Shown one piece after another: positions 26,214 through 31,868 of a DNA stretch of 50,229 bases. Within the stretch, counting starts at the first letter, position 1, and each line of letters starts with the position of its first letter. Below the pieces are notes generated by a model. It saw only the letters and a program-made list of their open reading frames with translations. It was not told where the DNA came from and ran no database searches. The stretch is from positions 1-50,229 of the forward strand of contig NZ_ADEG01000009.1 in the NCBI RefSeq assembly GCF_000177075.1, given 5' to 3'. The DNA is from Hoylesella buccalis ATCC 35310 (GTDB lineage Bacteria > Bacteroidota > Bacteroidia > Bacteroidales > Bacteroidaceae). Both the position numbers and the translations under genes were made by a program.

Positions 26214-27467
26214 CTATTTCCAGATATTCGCTTTTTCCAACAGAAAATCGTAAAGTCCAATTACCAAGATTCCATTCTCATTGTAACCAGTACTGTAATG
26301 ATCGCCGGCAATGATAATCTTGCGAAAGCCGTCTGACACTTGCAAGAGTGAGGCTTGTTCCTGATCAACTTTCTCCTTTGAAGGTAAAGCATAGGCAGAC
26401 TGAATGTATAATCGTTCATCATGTCGATTGACGACAAAATCTATTTCGAGGTTTCGTCTTGTTAGTTTGCCGTTATTATCGCGTTTGAAACTTTCAACTA
26501 ATCCGACATCAACCGAGAAACCATTGCGGCATAAGTCGTTATATACAACATTCTCCATAATATGGGTTGGCTCAAATTGGCGGAATTCAACAACGGCATT
26601 CCTTATCCCTAAATCCTCGAAATAATACTTGGTTTCTGTGCCGATATATTTCCTACCCTTGACATCATAGCGTAATGCTTCGCTGATGATGAATGCATCT
26701 TGCAGACACGCGATGTATTTGGCTATCGTTGCAGGGGCAACATCTATGTCTGCGGCAGTCTTGAAAGTGTTTGAAATTCGTCGCACGTTGGTACTCGCCC
26801 CCATAGTAGAGGCAAGAATACGAACCAGCTCCCGTAAGCCGTCTGCATTCTTTAGATGGTTGCGGTCAATAACGTCTCTTAGATACACCGTCTCAAAAAT
26901 CTCGCGGAGGTAATTCTGCTTGTCTTTAGCTCGTTTCATTCCTGCCACAGCTGGCAGGCCACCATATTTATAGTATTGATCCAGGGCTTCTGCCTTTTCA
27001 CCACCTATCACCTCATAATATTCTGCAAAACTAAGTGGGTGGATGCGTACTTCCCATCCTCGTCCACGAAATTCCGTTATAATATCTCTTGAAAGGAATT
27101 TTGCATTTGAGCCGGTAACATACACTTCTGCATTGGGTACGTCAAGGTAAGAGTTAAGAACATCCTCAAACTCACTGACCAACTGCACCTCATCCAACAG
27201 AATGTAATACTTCTCTGTATCTGTCATCAATTTATCGATATGTTCAAGAAGTGCATCTGGATTACGTAGCTTCTTATTTCGGCGATCCTCCAAATTGACT
27301 TTAATAATGTGATCTTCGTGAATGCCCCTTTCAAGAAGACTCTTTCGGAAGATATTGAAAAGGAGGAATGACTTGCCACAGCGTCGCATCCCGGTGATGA
27401 TTTTGATCATACCGTTTCCATCAGCATTCTGTAGCTGGCTTAGGTAATACTTCCGTTCAAATAGCAT
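26214..27467 (-). CDS. AAA ATPase with DUF4143 C-terminal domain
   Basis: 417 residues. Walker A GMRRCGKS at 26-33 and Walker B YYILLDEVQ near 90 lie in an AAA_14 domain (EFEDVLNSYLDVPNAEVYVT, GSNAKFLS). A winged-helix region follows, and the C-terminal DUF4143 part (about 195-400) carries nuclease-like motifs EIDFVV and YIQSAYAL. These ATPases are widespread singletons in Bacteroidetes genomes; their job is unclear and some may be defence or toxin-like. The gene is monocistronic, has its own promoter and ends at a bidirectional terminator, so it looks like a cargo gene. Confidence 0.88.
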   Translation of the reverse strand: MLFERKYYLSQLQNADGNGMIKIITGMRRCGKSFLLFNIFRKSLLERGIHEDHIIKVNLEDRRNKKLRNPDALLEHIDKLMTDTEKYYILLDEVQLVSEFEDVLNSYLDVPNAEVYVTGSNAKFLSRDIITEFRGRGWEVRIHPLSFAEYYEVIGGEKAEALDQYYKYGGLPAVAGMKRAKDKQNYLREIFETVYLRDVIDRNHLKNADGLRELVRILASTMGASTNVRRISNTFKTAADIDVAPATIAKYIACLQDAFIISEALRYDVKGRKYIGTETKYYFEDLGIRNAVVEFRQFEPTHIMENVVYNDLCRNGFSVDVGLVESFKRDNNGKLTRRNLEIDFVVNRHDERLYIQSAYALPSKEKVDQEQASLLQVSDGFRKIIIAGDHYSTGYNENGILVIGLYDFLLEKANIWK

Positions 27468-27507
27468 TTTAGAATATATTTTTGTGTCACGACACAGATT
27501 TATGCAG

Positions 27508-27538
27508 CAAATATAACTATTTCATGTCATTTAAGCAA
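27508..27538 (-). promoter_or_regulatory. Promoter of the AAA/DUF4143 gene
   Basis: On the minus strand TTG (27538-27536) precedes TATATTTG (27515-27508) by 20 bases. This fits the Bacteroidetes promoter and puts the start about 33 bases before the ATG at 27467. Confidence 0.55.
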
Positions 27539-27659
27539 GAAAACAGTAATTATTTTCTTGTTTTCCCTATTATCAGAGAAAGGTACGTCATGATGTGCGG
27601 TATTTACTTTCTATCATTTCCATGTTTGCGGTTGCCTCCTTGCTGCAAGTACTCATTTT

Positions 27660-27854
27660 CTTTGCAAAGTTACGGCATAGGAAAGAGCGGCAAGCACCGC
27701 TGCGACTATACGCAGAAAAATAGACGGCAGCCTTCCTCAAATCAAGATTTGGGTATTCCGTCAATTTTTCCGTGCATTGCTTGCCTTGTCTTTCCCGCTT
27801 ATGCCGTCCTGTTTTGCTCGAAAATCAAGTACCTGCAAGAAGTCTTTCGACTTC
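27660..27854 (+). ncRNA. Structured 5' leader RNA, copy A
   Basis: Order of elements: palindrome CTTTGCAAAG (27660-27669); a long basal stem of three perfect blocks, ACGGCATA/TATGCCGT (27672-27679 with 27800-27807), GGAAAG/CTTTCC (27680-27685 with 27790-27795) and GGCAAGCA/TGCTTGCC (27689-27696 with 27778-27785); inside it hairpins CTGCG/CGCAG (27700-27715), GACGG/CCGTC and CAAATC/GATTTG. Then come GCTCGAAAAT (27816-27825) and a small hairpin GAAGTC-N4-GACTTC (27839-27854), followed by ACAAAAGGG. The gene at 27892 starts 37 bases later. A related copy precedes the gene at 29956. An open frame across this stretch (27482-27895) has no protein-like character. Confidence 0.55.
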
Positions 27855-27891
27855 ACAAAAGGGAAAAGATTAAGATTGATAACCTTTTAAA

Positions 27892-28380
27892 ATGATAAGT
27901 ATGCACGCATGGATTTTTCAATTATCGGAAGAACGCATTGAGGGCTATCTTTGTGAAGATACCTTGTTGCAGGGTGATGGCAGCGATTATGACTATTGTG
28001 CCGCCATATCAGAAGAAGAACGGAAGAGAGCCGTTTACTCGCTCATGACTCATATTCTGCCATTGGGCATGTTTCGCCTGAAAGATGAAACGACCTTGGT
28101 GTATCAAGGCGGGTTTGAGCAGTGGAAACGTGAATGGGTTGAGCGTATTCAGACGAAAGCGGCAAAGGTAAACACGGAAAACGTGATGAACTTTTGCGGT
28201 GAGTTGTACCAGTTGGAGACCGAGCTGCAAAATCCGCTGGACACTGATGCCCAATTCTACCTTTGTAATGACGACTATCAGACCTTTGCGGAAAAGTCGG
28301 CGGAGTTGATGCGCATGGTGGAGCATCTGACGGAGGGTGACGAACTTTATATCGGTGGTATCATTGATTTTCATTTCTAA
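27892..28380 (+). CDS. Unknown cytoplasmic protein behind structured leader A
   Basis: 162 residues from the ATG at 27892; a second ATG lies at 27901. It is acidic and rich in aromatic residues, with no signal peptide, membrane helix or known motif. A mid-region YQGGFEQWKREWVERIQTKA and a C-terminal stretch YLCNDDYQTFAEKSAELMRM look helical. It ends 4 bases before the next small gene. The position, in the accessory block with a DUF2958 protein and near an ArdC-like gene, suggests a host-takeover or antirestriction role, but nothing in the sequence proves it. Confidence 0.6.
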   Translation: MISMHAWIFQLSEERIEGYLCEDTLLQGDGSDYDYCAAISEEERKRAVYSLMTHILPLGMFRLKDETTLVYQGGFEQWKREWVERIQTKAAKVNTENVMNFCGELYQLETELQNPLDTDAQFYLCNDDYQTFAEKSAELMRMVEHLTEGDELYIGGIIDFHF

Positions 28381-28384
28381 AGGC

Positions 28385-28606
28385 ATGGGGAATATCAGTA
28401 TTTTTTCGATAGAGGGCGTTGATGCAAGAGAGATTTGCAATGCGCAGTTGGGCGATGCACTATTTGCACCCTGTAGTGTGTGCGACAAGTGGAAAGAAGA
28501 TTTTCCATCAGTGGACAATCAATTTTACGGATATGTGGAAGATGACATCTTCTACAGCTATTCAGACGACGAGTTTGAAACCCACGTCAATGCGATGTTT
28601 GACTAA
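28385..28606 (+). CDS. Small acidic protein, unknown
   Basis: 73 residues from the ATG at 28385, 4 bases after the previous stop, so the two genes form an operon. The frame is open further upstream, but that part overlaps the upstream gene. The protein is acidic, with two cysteines in SVCDK-type context and an acidic tail (YVEDDIFYSYSDDEFETHV). No family recognised. Confidence 0.55.
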   Translation: MGNISIFSIEGVDAREICNAQLGDALFAPCSVCDKWKEDFPSVDNQFYGYVEDDIFYSYSDDEFETHVNAMFD

Positions 28607-28659
28607 GTAGAACCAGGAGTGTGCCGAGTTTCAGGCATACTCCTTCAAAAGGAAATACA

Positions 28660-28865
28660 ATGAAGAAGATTTATAGCGTATCGGCTCGATACATCTTCGA
28701 GGGTACTTTCAAGGTAGAAGCAGAGCGCAGCGAGGAAGCCAAGTGTTATGCAAAATCCTAAAACACTGTGGAATGGTCATGGACAGTGGCATAAAGACCA
28801 CTTTTTCATACCGTGAGATTGATTGGGTGCTCTGCACCATCCTTGTAAGCAGGTGGGCAGAATAA
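28660..28865 (+). pseudogene. Frameshifted small gene
   Basis: From the ATG at 28660 the frame reads MKKIYSVSARYIFEGTFKVE and stops at 28759-28761 after 33 residues. The reading continues sensibly in another frame from 28761, as KHCGMVMDSGIKTTFSYREI, to a stop at 28863-28865. The two parts together look like a single ~68-residue protein of a kind I recall from other Bacteroidales elements, so one base appears to have been lost or two gained near 28750-28760. A sequencing error would give the same picture. GGAAATACA precedes the start. Confidence 0.5.
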
Positions 28866-28885
28866 GTAGGGAGAAGTAAGGTGCG

Positions 28886-29022
28886 GCTGGGCATATCAGG
28901 CTGGTTTGCCCAGCTTTCAAAATCGGGCAGCGGTCACAGTCCGCTGCCTGTTTGGGAGATATTTGTCCTCCTGAATAATTCTTGGTCGAAGTGAAAGCCT
29001 TGTTTTTTATGTCAAAAACAAG
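28886..29022. repeat. Three strong hairpins in non-coding DNA
   Basis: Perfect inverted repeats follow one another: GCTGGGCA/TGCCCAGC (28886-28893 with 28907-28914), GGCAGCGG/CCGCTGCC (28926-28933 with 28941-28948) and CTTGTTTTT/AAAAACAAG (28999-29007 with 29014-29022). The first could end transcription of the small genes upstream, though no long T run follows it. They begin about 1.1 kb without a protein gene. Confidence 0.6.
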
Positions 29023-29101
29023 ACAAATATATTAAACAGTTTTGTTTTCCCCTAAAAGCCGTGTTATGCTATCACGTCATAAATGAGTGTGATGGCTCCA
29101 C

Positions 29102-29291
29102 ACCGCTTTCATCGCTCTGCCGGGACACAGAGCGACAAAGGAGAGTGGTTAGGTCGTTTTGTGCTGGATGGAGTGCATAGCATGGTACAGGAAGGATAGG
29201 CTGCCGCTGTTACGCTGGTGATGGACTGTCGCCCATGACCGCTCCACGGCTCCGCCCATCTTACTTCCTGCTCCGTGCCTATGCACACCAT
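29102..29291 (+). repeat. Hairpin module, copy 1
   Basis: A 63-base unit (29102-29164) starts ACCGCTTTCATC and contains the perfect 8-bp stem TCGCTCTG/CAGAGCGA (29112-29119 with 29128-29135). It is followed at once by a long hairpin (29168-29291): ATGG/CCAT, GTGCATAG/CTATGCAC, CATGG/CCGTG and CAGGAAG/CTTCCTG, interrupted only by a mismatch, a bulged C and a 2x2 loop. A diverged copy of the 63-base unit, also followed by a long hairpin, lies at 29459-29645. The strand given is that of the downstream gene; the true strand is unknown. Confidence 0.6.
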
Positions 29292-29305
29292 ATCGCACAT
29301 TTTTC

Positions 29306-29367
29306 CTGTGTAACGTCAGTGCATCTCCAGTGTAACCCAATTCTTGTGTTGCAGTGGAGTTACACAG
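29306..29367. repeat. Inverted repeat between the two hairpin modules
   Basis: A perfect 9-bp inverted repeat, CTGTGTAAC/GTTACACAG (29306-29314 with 29359-29367), encloses a further possible stem CTCCA/TGGAG. It lies in the spacer between the two modules and adds to the density of base-pairing here. Confidence 0.45.
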
Positions 29368-29458
29368 ACTACCTATGTGGTTTTATCTATATTGCAGAAG
29401 TCTTTTCACTGAAAGCCGTATCTCCATTCTTTGCGCATGGAGCAGCAATCATTACAAT

Positions 29459-29645
29459 ACCGCTTTCATCATTCTTCAGAGACGTAGAATGACAAGGGAG
29501 AGAGGTTAGGTCATTTCGTGCGCAACAAGGCCAGTGATGAGTTGAAGATGCCACATTCCATTTCAAACTTGCAGCAAGATGCCCAAGCATCCCTGCATGC
29601 AGTTCTTCCATTCCATTTCCGGTTCTCTTCAACTCATTACCTGCC
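29459..29645 (+). repeat. Hairpin module, copy 2
   Basis: The 63-base unit (29459-29521) matches copy 1 at both ends, but its stem is TCATTCT/AGAATGA (29469-29475 with 29486-29492). Compared with copy 1 two pairs are swapped in a compensating way (G-C to A-T, C-G to T-A). The long hairpin that follows (29529-29645) has ATGAGTTGAAGA/TCTTCAACTCAT (29537-29548 with 29626-29637), extended outward by GTG/TAC and GGC/GCC. An inner hairpin GATGC-CCAA-GCATC is present. Its sequence is unlike the hairpin of copy 1, but the layout is the same. Confidence 0.6.
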
Positions 29646-29700
29646 ATGGCGCTCTCTTTTTGCTGCGAGAAACTAAACTTCTTCGGTGTTCATCCATTTT

Positions 29701-29891
29701 CTTCGCGAAGTTCGCTATTGGCACATTATGATCAAGTACCAGTGCCTTATTTTTCAGGTTTTTATGGGCCGCTCTTTATTTTATCATGGTATGTGAATAA
29801 AAACTTGAAAAATTCCTTGCCCTTGAATGTTCCATCCAATAGCAACTGATATGCTCGAAAATAGTTTTCCCCGAAGAAGTCATTAGACTTC
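29701..29891 (+). ncRNA. Structured 5' leader RNA, copy B
   Basis: This shares the landmarks of leader A in the same order. A palindrome CTTCGCGAAG (29701-29710), preceded by TTGCTGCGAG, is followed by a basal stem AGTT-c-GCTATTGG paired with CCAATAGCAACT (29709-29721 with 29836-29847). Inner stems CACAT/ATGTG and ATGAT/ATCAT follow. Then come GCTCGAAAAT (29853-29862) and the hairpin GAAGTC-N4-GACTTC (29876-29891), followed by ACAAGAGGGAAA. The DUF2958 gene starts 65 bases later. The basal stem differs in sequence from leader A but keeps its position. Confidence 0.55.
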
Positions 29892-29955
29892 ACAAGAGGG
29901 AAATGAGTCAGAAGGTAACGGGGTGGCTCACCACTGCTCCACAATAGCATTTTAT

Positions 29956-30327
29956 ATGGCAAATCGTTTGATGACGGCAAAACTCGCCGAACAGTTGAAA
30001 AACTTCCCTCTTTATTCTCAAGACGGGAAGCAGAAGGACGCCACTTGCGTCTGTGTGTTTGAAATTGGACTCATCCGCTGGTATGTACTGGAGGGGCAGC
30101 CAGAAGACGACGACTTTACTTTGTTCAGTATCGTTGTAGGGATGGCTGAAACGGAGTATGGCTATGCCTCTGTAAAGGAGATGGAAGACATCAAGGTGGA
30201 TGGCTCACGGTATGGACTGGACATGTTGAGCATTAGGCAAGTACCAGGCTTTAAGCCCTGTCTACTTACCGAGATACAGGATAAGCGACTACAGGACTTC
30301 CTGTCAAGGCTATATGATGAGCAGTAA
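29956..30327 (+). CDS. DUF2958-like protein
   Basis: 123 residues from the ATG at 29956; the ATG at 29971 is an alternative. The pattern MTAKLAEQLKNFPLYSQDGK, then a region ending WYVLEG, then ETEYGYASVKEMEDIKV matches the DUF2958 family: L(T)..L...F..YPL.SQDG, WY.LEG, LGYFSL.EL. These small proteins are common in plasmids and integrative elements, and their function is unknown. It sits behind structured leader B and is followed by a palindrome and a strong terminator. Confidence 0.75.
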   Translation: MANRLMTAKLAEQLKNFPLYSQDGKQKDATCVCVFEIGLIRWYVLEGQPEDDDFTLFSIVVGMAETEYGYASVKEMEDIKVDGSRYGLDMLSIRQVPGFKPCLLTEIQDKRLQDFLSRLYDEQ

Positions 30328-30348
30328 CGAAAGGCTTTGCAAGCGAGA

Positions 30349-30374
30349 GCCATGAAAGCTAGCTTTCAAATGGC
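30349..30374. repeat. Long palindrome after the DUF2958 gene
   Basis: TGAAAGCTAGCTTTCA (30353-30368) is a perfect 16-base palindrome, flanked by GCCA and TGGC (30349-30352 with 30371-30374). It could be a protein-binding site or a cruciform. It stands just before the terminator at 30397. Confidence 0.5.
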
Positions 30375-30396
30375 CGAGTGCTGCTAAGCGTTATAG

Positions 30397-30427
30397 AAAA
30401 GGCGGAGCTTCCGCCTTTTTATTTTTT
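30397..30427 (+). terminator. Intrinsic terminator of the DUF2958 gene
   Basis: A 10-bp stem AAAAGGCGGA/TCCGCCTTTT with a 3-base loop (30397-30406 with 30410-30419) leads into TTTTTATTTTTT. It is a textbook rho-independent terminator. Confidence 0.9.
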
Positions 30428-30447
30428 GTAGGACACATATATTTTGG

Positions 30448-30665
30448 CTGTCTTTTCTGTCTTATTTGTCATAAACACATAAAGTGTTGATATACAATAA
30501 TATAATATTCTTTGTTATTAGACAAGACTTATATTATTTGACTAAAATAGAAAGATTGTCCACTTCGACCTCTATCTAAGACAAGTAATGACAAGTCAAG
30601 ACAACATCAGAGTCATATAATTTATTGATACTCAACGACAAGACATATAAGACAAGCAAGACAAG
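30448..30665. repeat. Cluster of GACAAG iterons
   Basis: GACAAG occurs at 30521, 30580, 30590, 30637, 30651 and 30660, with a variant GACAAC at 30600. Several are spaced 9-10 bases apart, about one helical turn. On the other strand CTGTCTTTTCTGTCTTATTTGTC-like sequence at about 30448-30470 gives further near matches. The stretch is AT-rich and has no open frame. Such phased repeats are typical of binding sites for initiator, partition or transfer proteins. Confidence 0.5.
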
Positions 30666-30708
30666 CATTTTCGGGGTTTACTGAGATTTTTTTAGGGCAA
30701 AAATGAAG

Positions 30709-30744
30709 CCGCCATTACCAGGACAAATTACCTGATAATGGCGG
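30709..30744 (-). terminator. Hairpin downstream of the toxin-antitoxin operon
   Basis: CCGCCATTACCAGG pairs with CCTGATAATGGCGG (30709-30722 with 30731-30744), 13 of 14 positions, with an 8-base loop. On the minus strand it is followed by a moderately T-rich stretch (CTTCATTTTTG), so it may end transcripts from 30934-31805. Bases 30745-30933 hold nothing else I can call. Confidence 0.5.
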
Positions 30745-30933
30745 GTAGCCTATCATGACTCACAAGCAGTTCTTAAGGTATACAGAGTGATTCCTGTTAC
30801 TTCTCTTTTTTGCTCAAAGAGCGTCTTTTATCTTTTCAAGAAGCGATTCATTTTCTGCTCGTAAGCACTACGGGCAGGCGTGTTTTGCTGCCCAACACTC
30901 GGTTGAGCTTCTCGTCATGTGAGTATAACTTCA

Positions 30934-31242
30934 TCAAACCGTTTCTACCTCGCTGGGGAGTAAATGGAGTGAGAGGGCATCTTCTATCTTGCAAAGCGTC
31001 TCGATGGAGAGGTTCTCTTTCCCTCGGAGTATCTTTGACACATACTGCTGCGAGCAGCCCATGCGTTGGGCAAGTTCTGTCTGTGTAAGATGGAGTTCGT
31101 CCATCTTATCGAGCATAAGCATCGCAATACGCTGCGAGTGGCGGAGCCACGACTTATTGGCCTGTCGGTACTCGGCAGCCTCACGCCAGCGAGAGGGTGT
31201 CTTGCTCTCATGCGCCTCCAGTTTGCTTATAATTCGGTTCAT
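30934..31242 (-). CDS. XRE-family antitoxin (HigA-like)
   Basis: 102 residues with a central helix-turn-helix of the XRE/Cro type: LHLTQTELAQRMGCSQQYVS then KILRGKENLSIETLCKIEDAL. The N-terminal 40 residues are basic and probably helical, perhaps the toxin-binding part. It starts 14 bases after the stop of the toxin-like gene, which fits the HigBA order of toxin first. It would bind the toxin and repress the shared promoter at 31824-31854. Confidence 0.8.
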   Translation of the reverse strand: MNRIISKLEAHESKTPSRWREAAEYRQANKSWLRHSQRIAMLMLDKMDELHLTQTELAQRMGCSQQYVSKILRGKENLSIETLCKIEDALSLHLLPSEVETV

Positions 31243-31256
31243 ACTTACCTCCTTTT

Positions 31257-31805
31257 TTATATTGTGGTAACATAATCTATAAAAGAATCATCGTCGATAA
31301 TATCCTCATTCAGGAGAAAACGGCGGACTTTTTCCAGTTTTGCCAATTCCGCCTTTGTGTGGTTTCGCTCTTCCATTTTGAGCGTAAGTTTAATAGCCCC
31401 ACCTGTGATGACATACACGCCTTGTGATAACTTTATAGCATAGATGCGAAGCCACGAAGAATGACGAATCGTTCGTTTCAGCCTGGCTTTTTCTTTGCCG
31501 AGCACCACCTCCGAGGTGCGGAAGTTTTCCAGTGGGTGAAATAGCAATTCTAAGTCTGAATCAGGATTTAAGTCCAGCATCAAACATTGCAGTTGATCGC
31601 TGTCCTCAATCGTGTCTTCTATGGCTTGGTTGATGTCTGTCACCTTGAAGTAGGCTATCAGATCATCCCAATTATCACGGAAGAATTGTCTAAGCCATAC
31701 TACGTCGCCCCACTTGTCAAACAGCGTATAGAGTGCATTATCGCTCTCTCCATTGTATCGCACAGCCCATAGACGACCGTCGTCAGTAATTTTATCGAAC
31801 GTCAT
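31257..31805 (-). CDS. Putative HigB/RelE-like toxin
   Basis: 182 residues from the ATG at 31805. The central part resembles the RelE/ParE-fold toxins paired with XRE antitoxins in Bacteroidetes: YTLFDKWGDVVWLRQFFRDN and later RIYAIKLSQGVYVITGGAIK, followed by a C-terminal helix with lysines (KAELAKLEKVRRFLL). If correct it would be a ribosome-dependent or free mRNA interferase that stabilises the element. It is longer than classic HigB (about 90-110 residues), so the call is moderate. The gene precedes the antitoxin and shares its promoter. Confidence 0.65.
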   Translation of the reverse strand: MTFDKITDDGRLWAVRYNGESDNALYTLFDKWGDVVWLRQFFRDNWDDLIAYFKVTDINQAIEDTIEDSDQLQCLMLDLNPDSDLELLFHPLENFRTSEVVLGKEKARLKRTIRHSSWLRIYAIKLSQGVYVITGGAIKLTLKMEERNHTKAELAKLEKVRRFLLNEDIIDDDSFIDYVTTI

Positions 31806-31823
31806 GTTCTTTCTTTTATGTTG

Positions 31824-31854
31824 CAAAGATAAGTTATATATTTGAATTATACAA
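31824..31854 (-). promoter_or_regulatory. Promoter of the toxin-antitoxin operon
   Basis: On the minus strand TTG (31854-31852) is followed by 20 bases and TATCTTTG (31831-31824), a close match to the Bacteroidetes promoter. The -7 box ends 18 bases before the toxin ATG, so the leader is very short. Confidence 0.6.
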
Positions 31855-31868
31855 CTCATAGGTTGTAT

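Noticed and set aside
27482..27895. 137-residue plus-strand frame before the gene at 27892
   Set aside because: It crosses an almost fully base-paired region (27672-27807) and has no protein-like features; the RNA leader explains the sequence better.
29235..29647. Short frames on both strands within the hairpin modules
   Set aside because: The two diverged copies do not show a bias to synonymous changes, while the stem pairing is preserved. A conserved short peptide cannot be fully excluded.
30448..30665. CRISPR array
   Set aside because: The GACAAG units are six bases long with irregular short spacing and no unique spacers; no cas genes are present.
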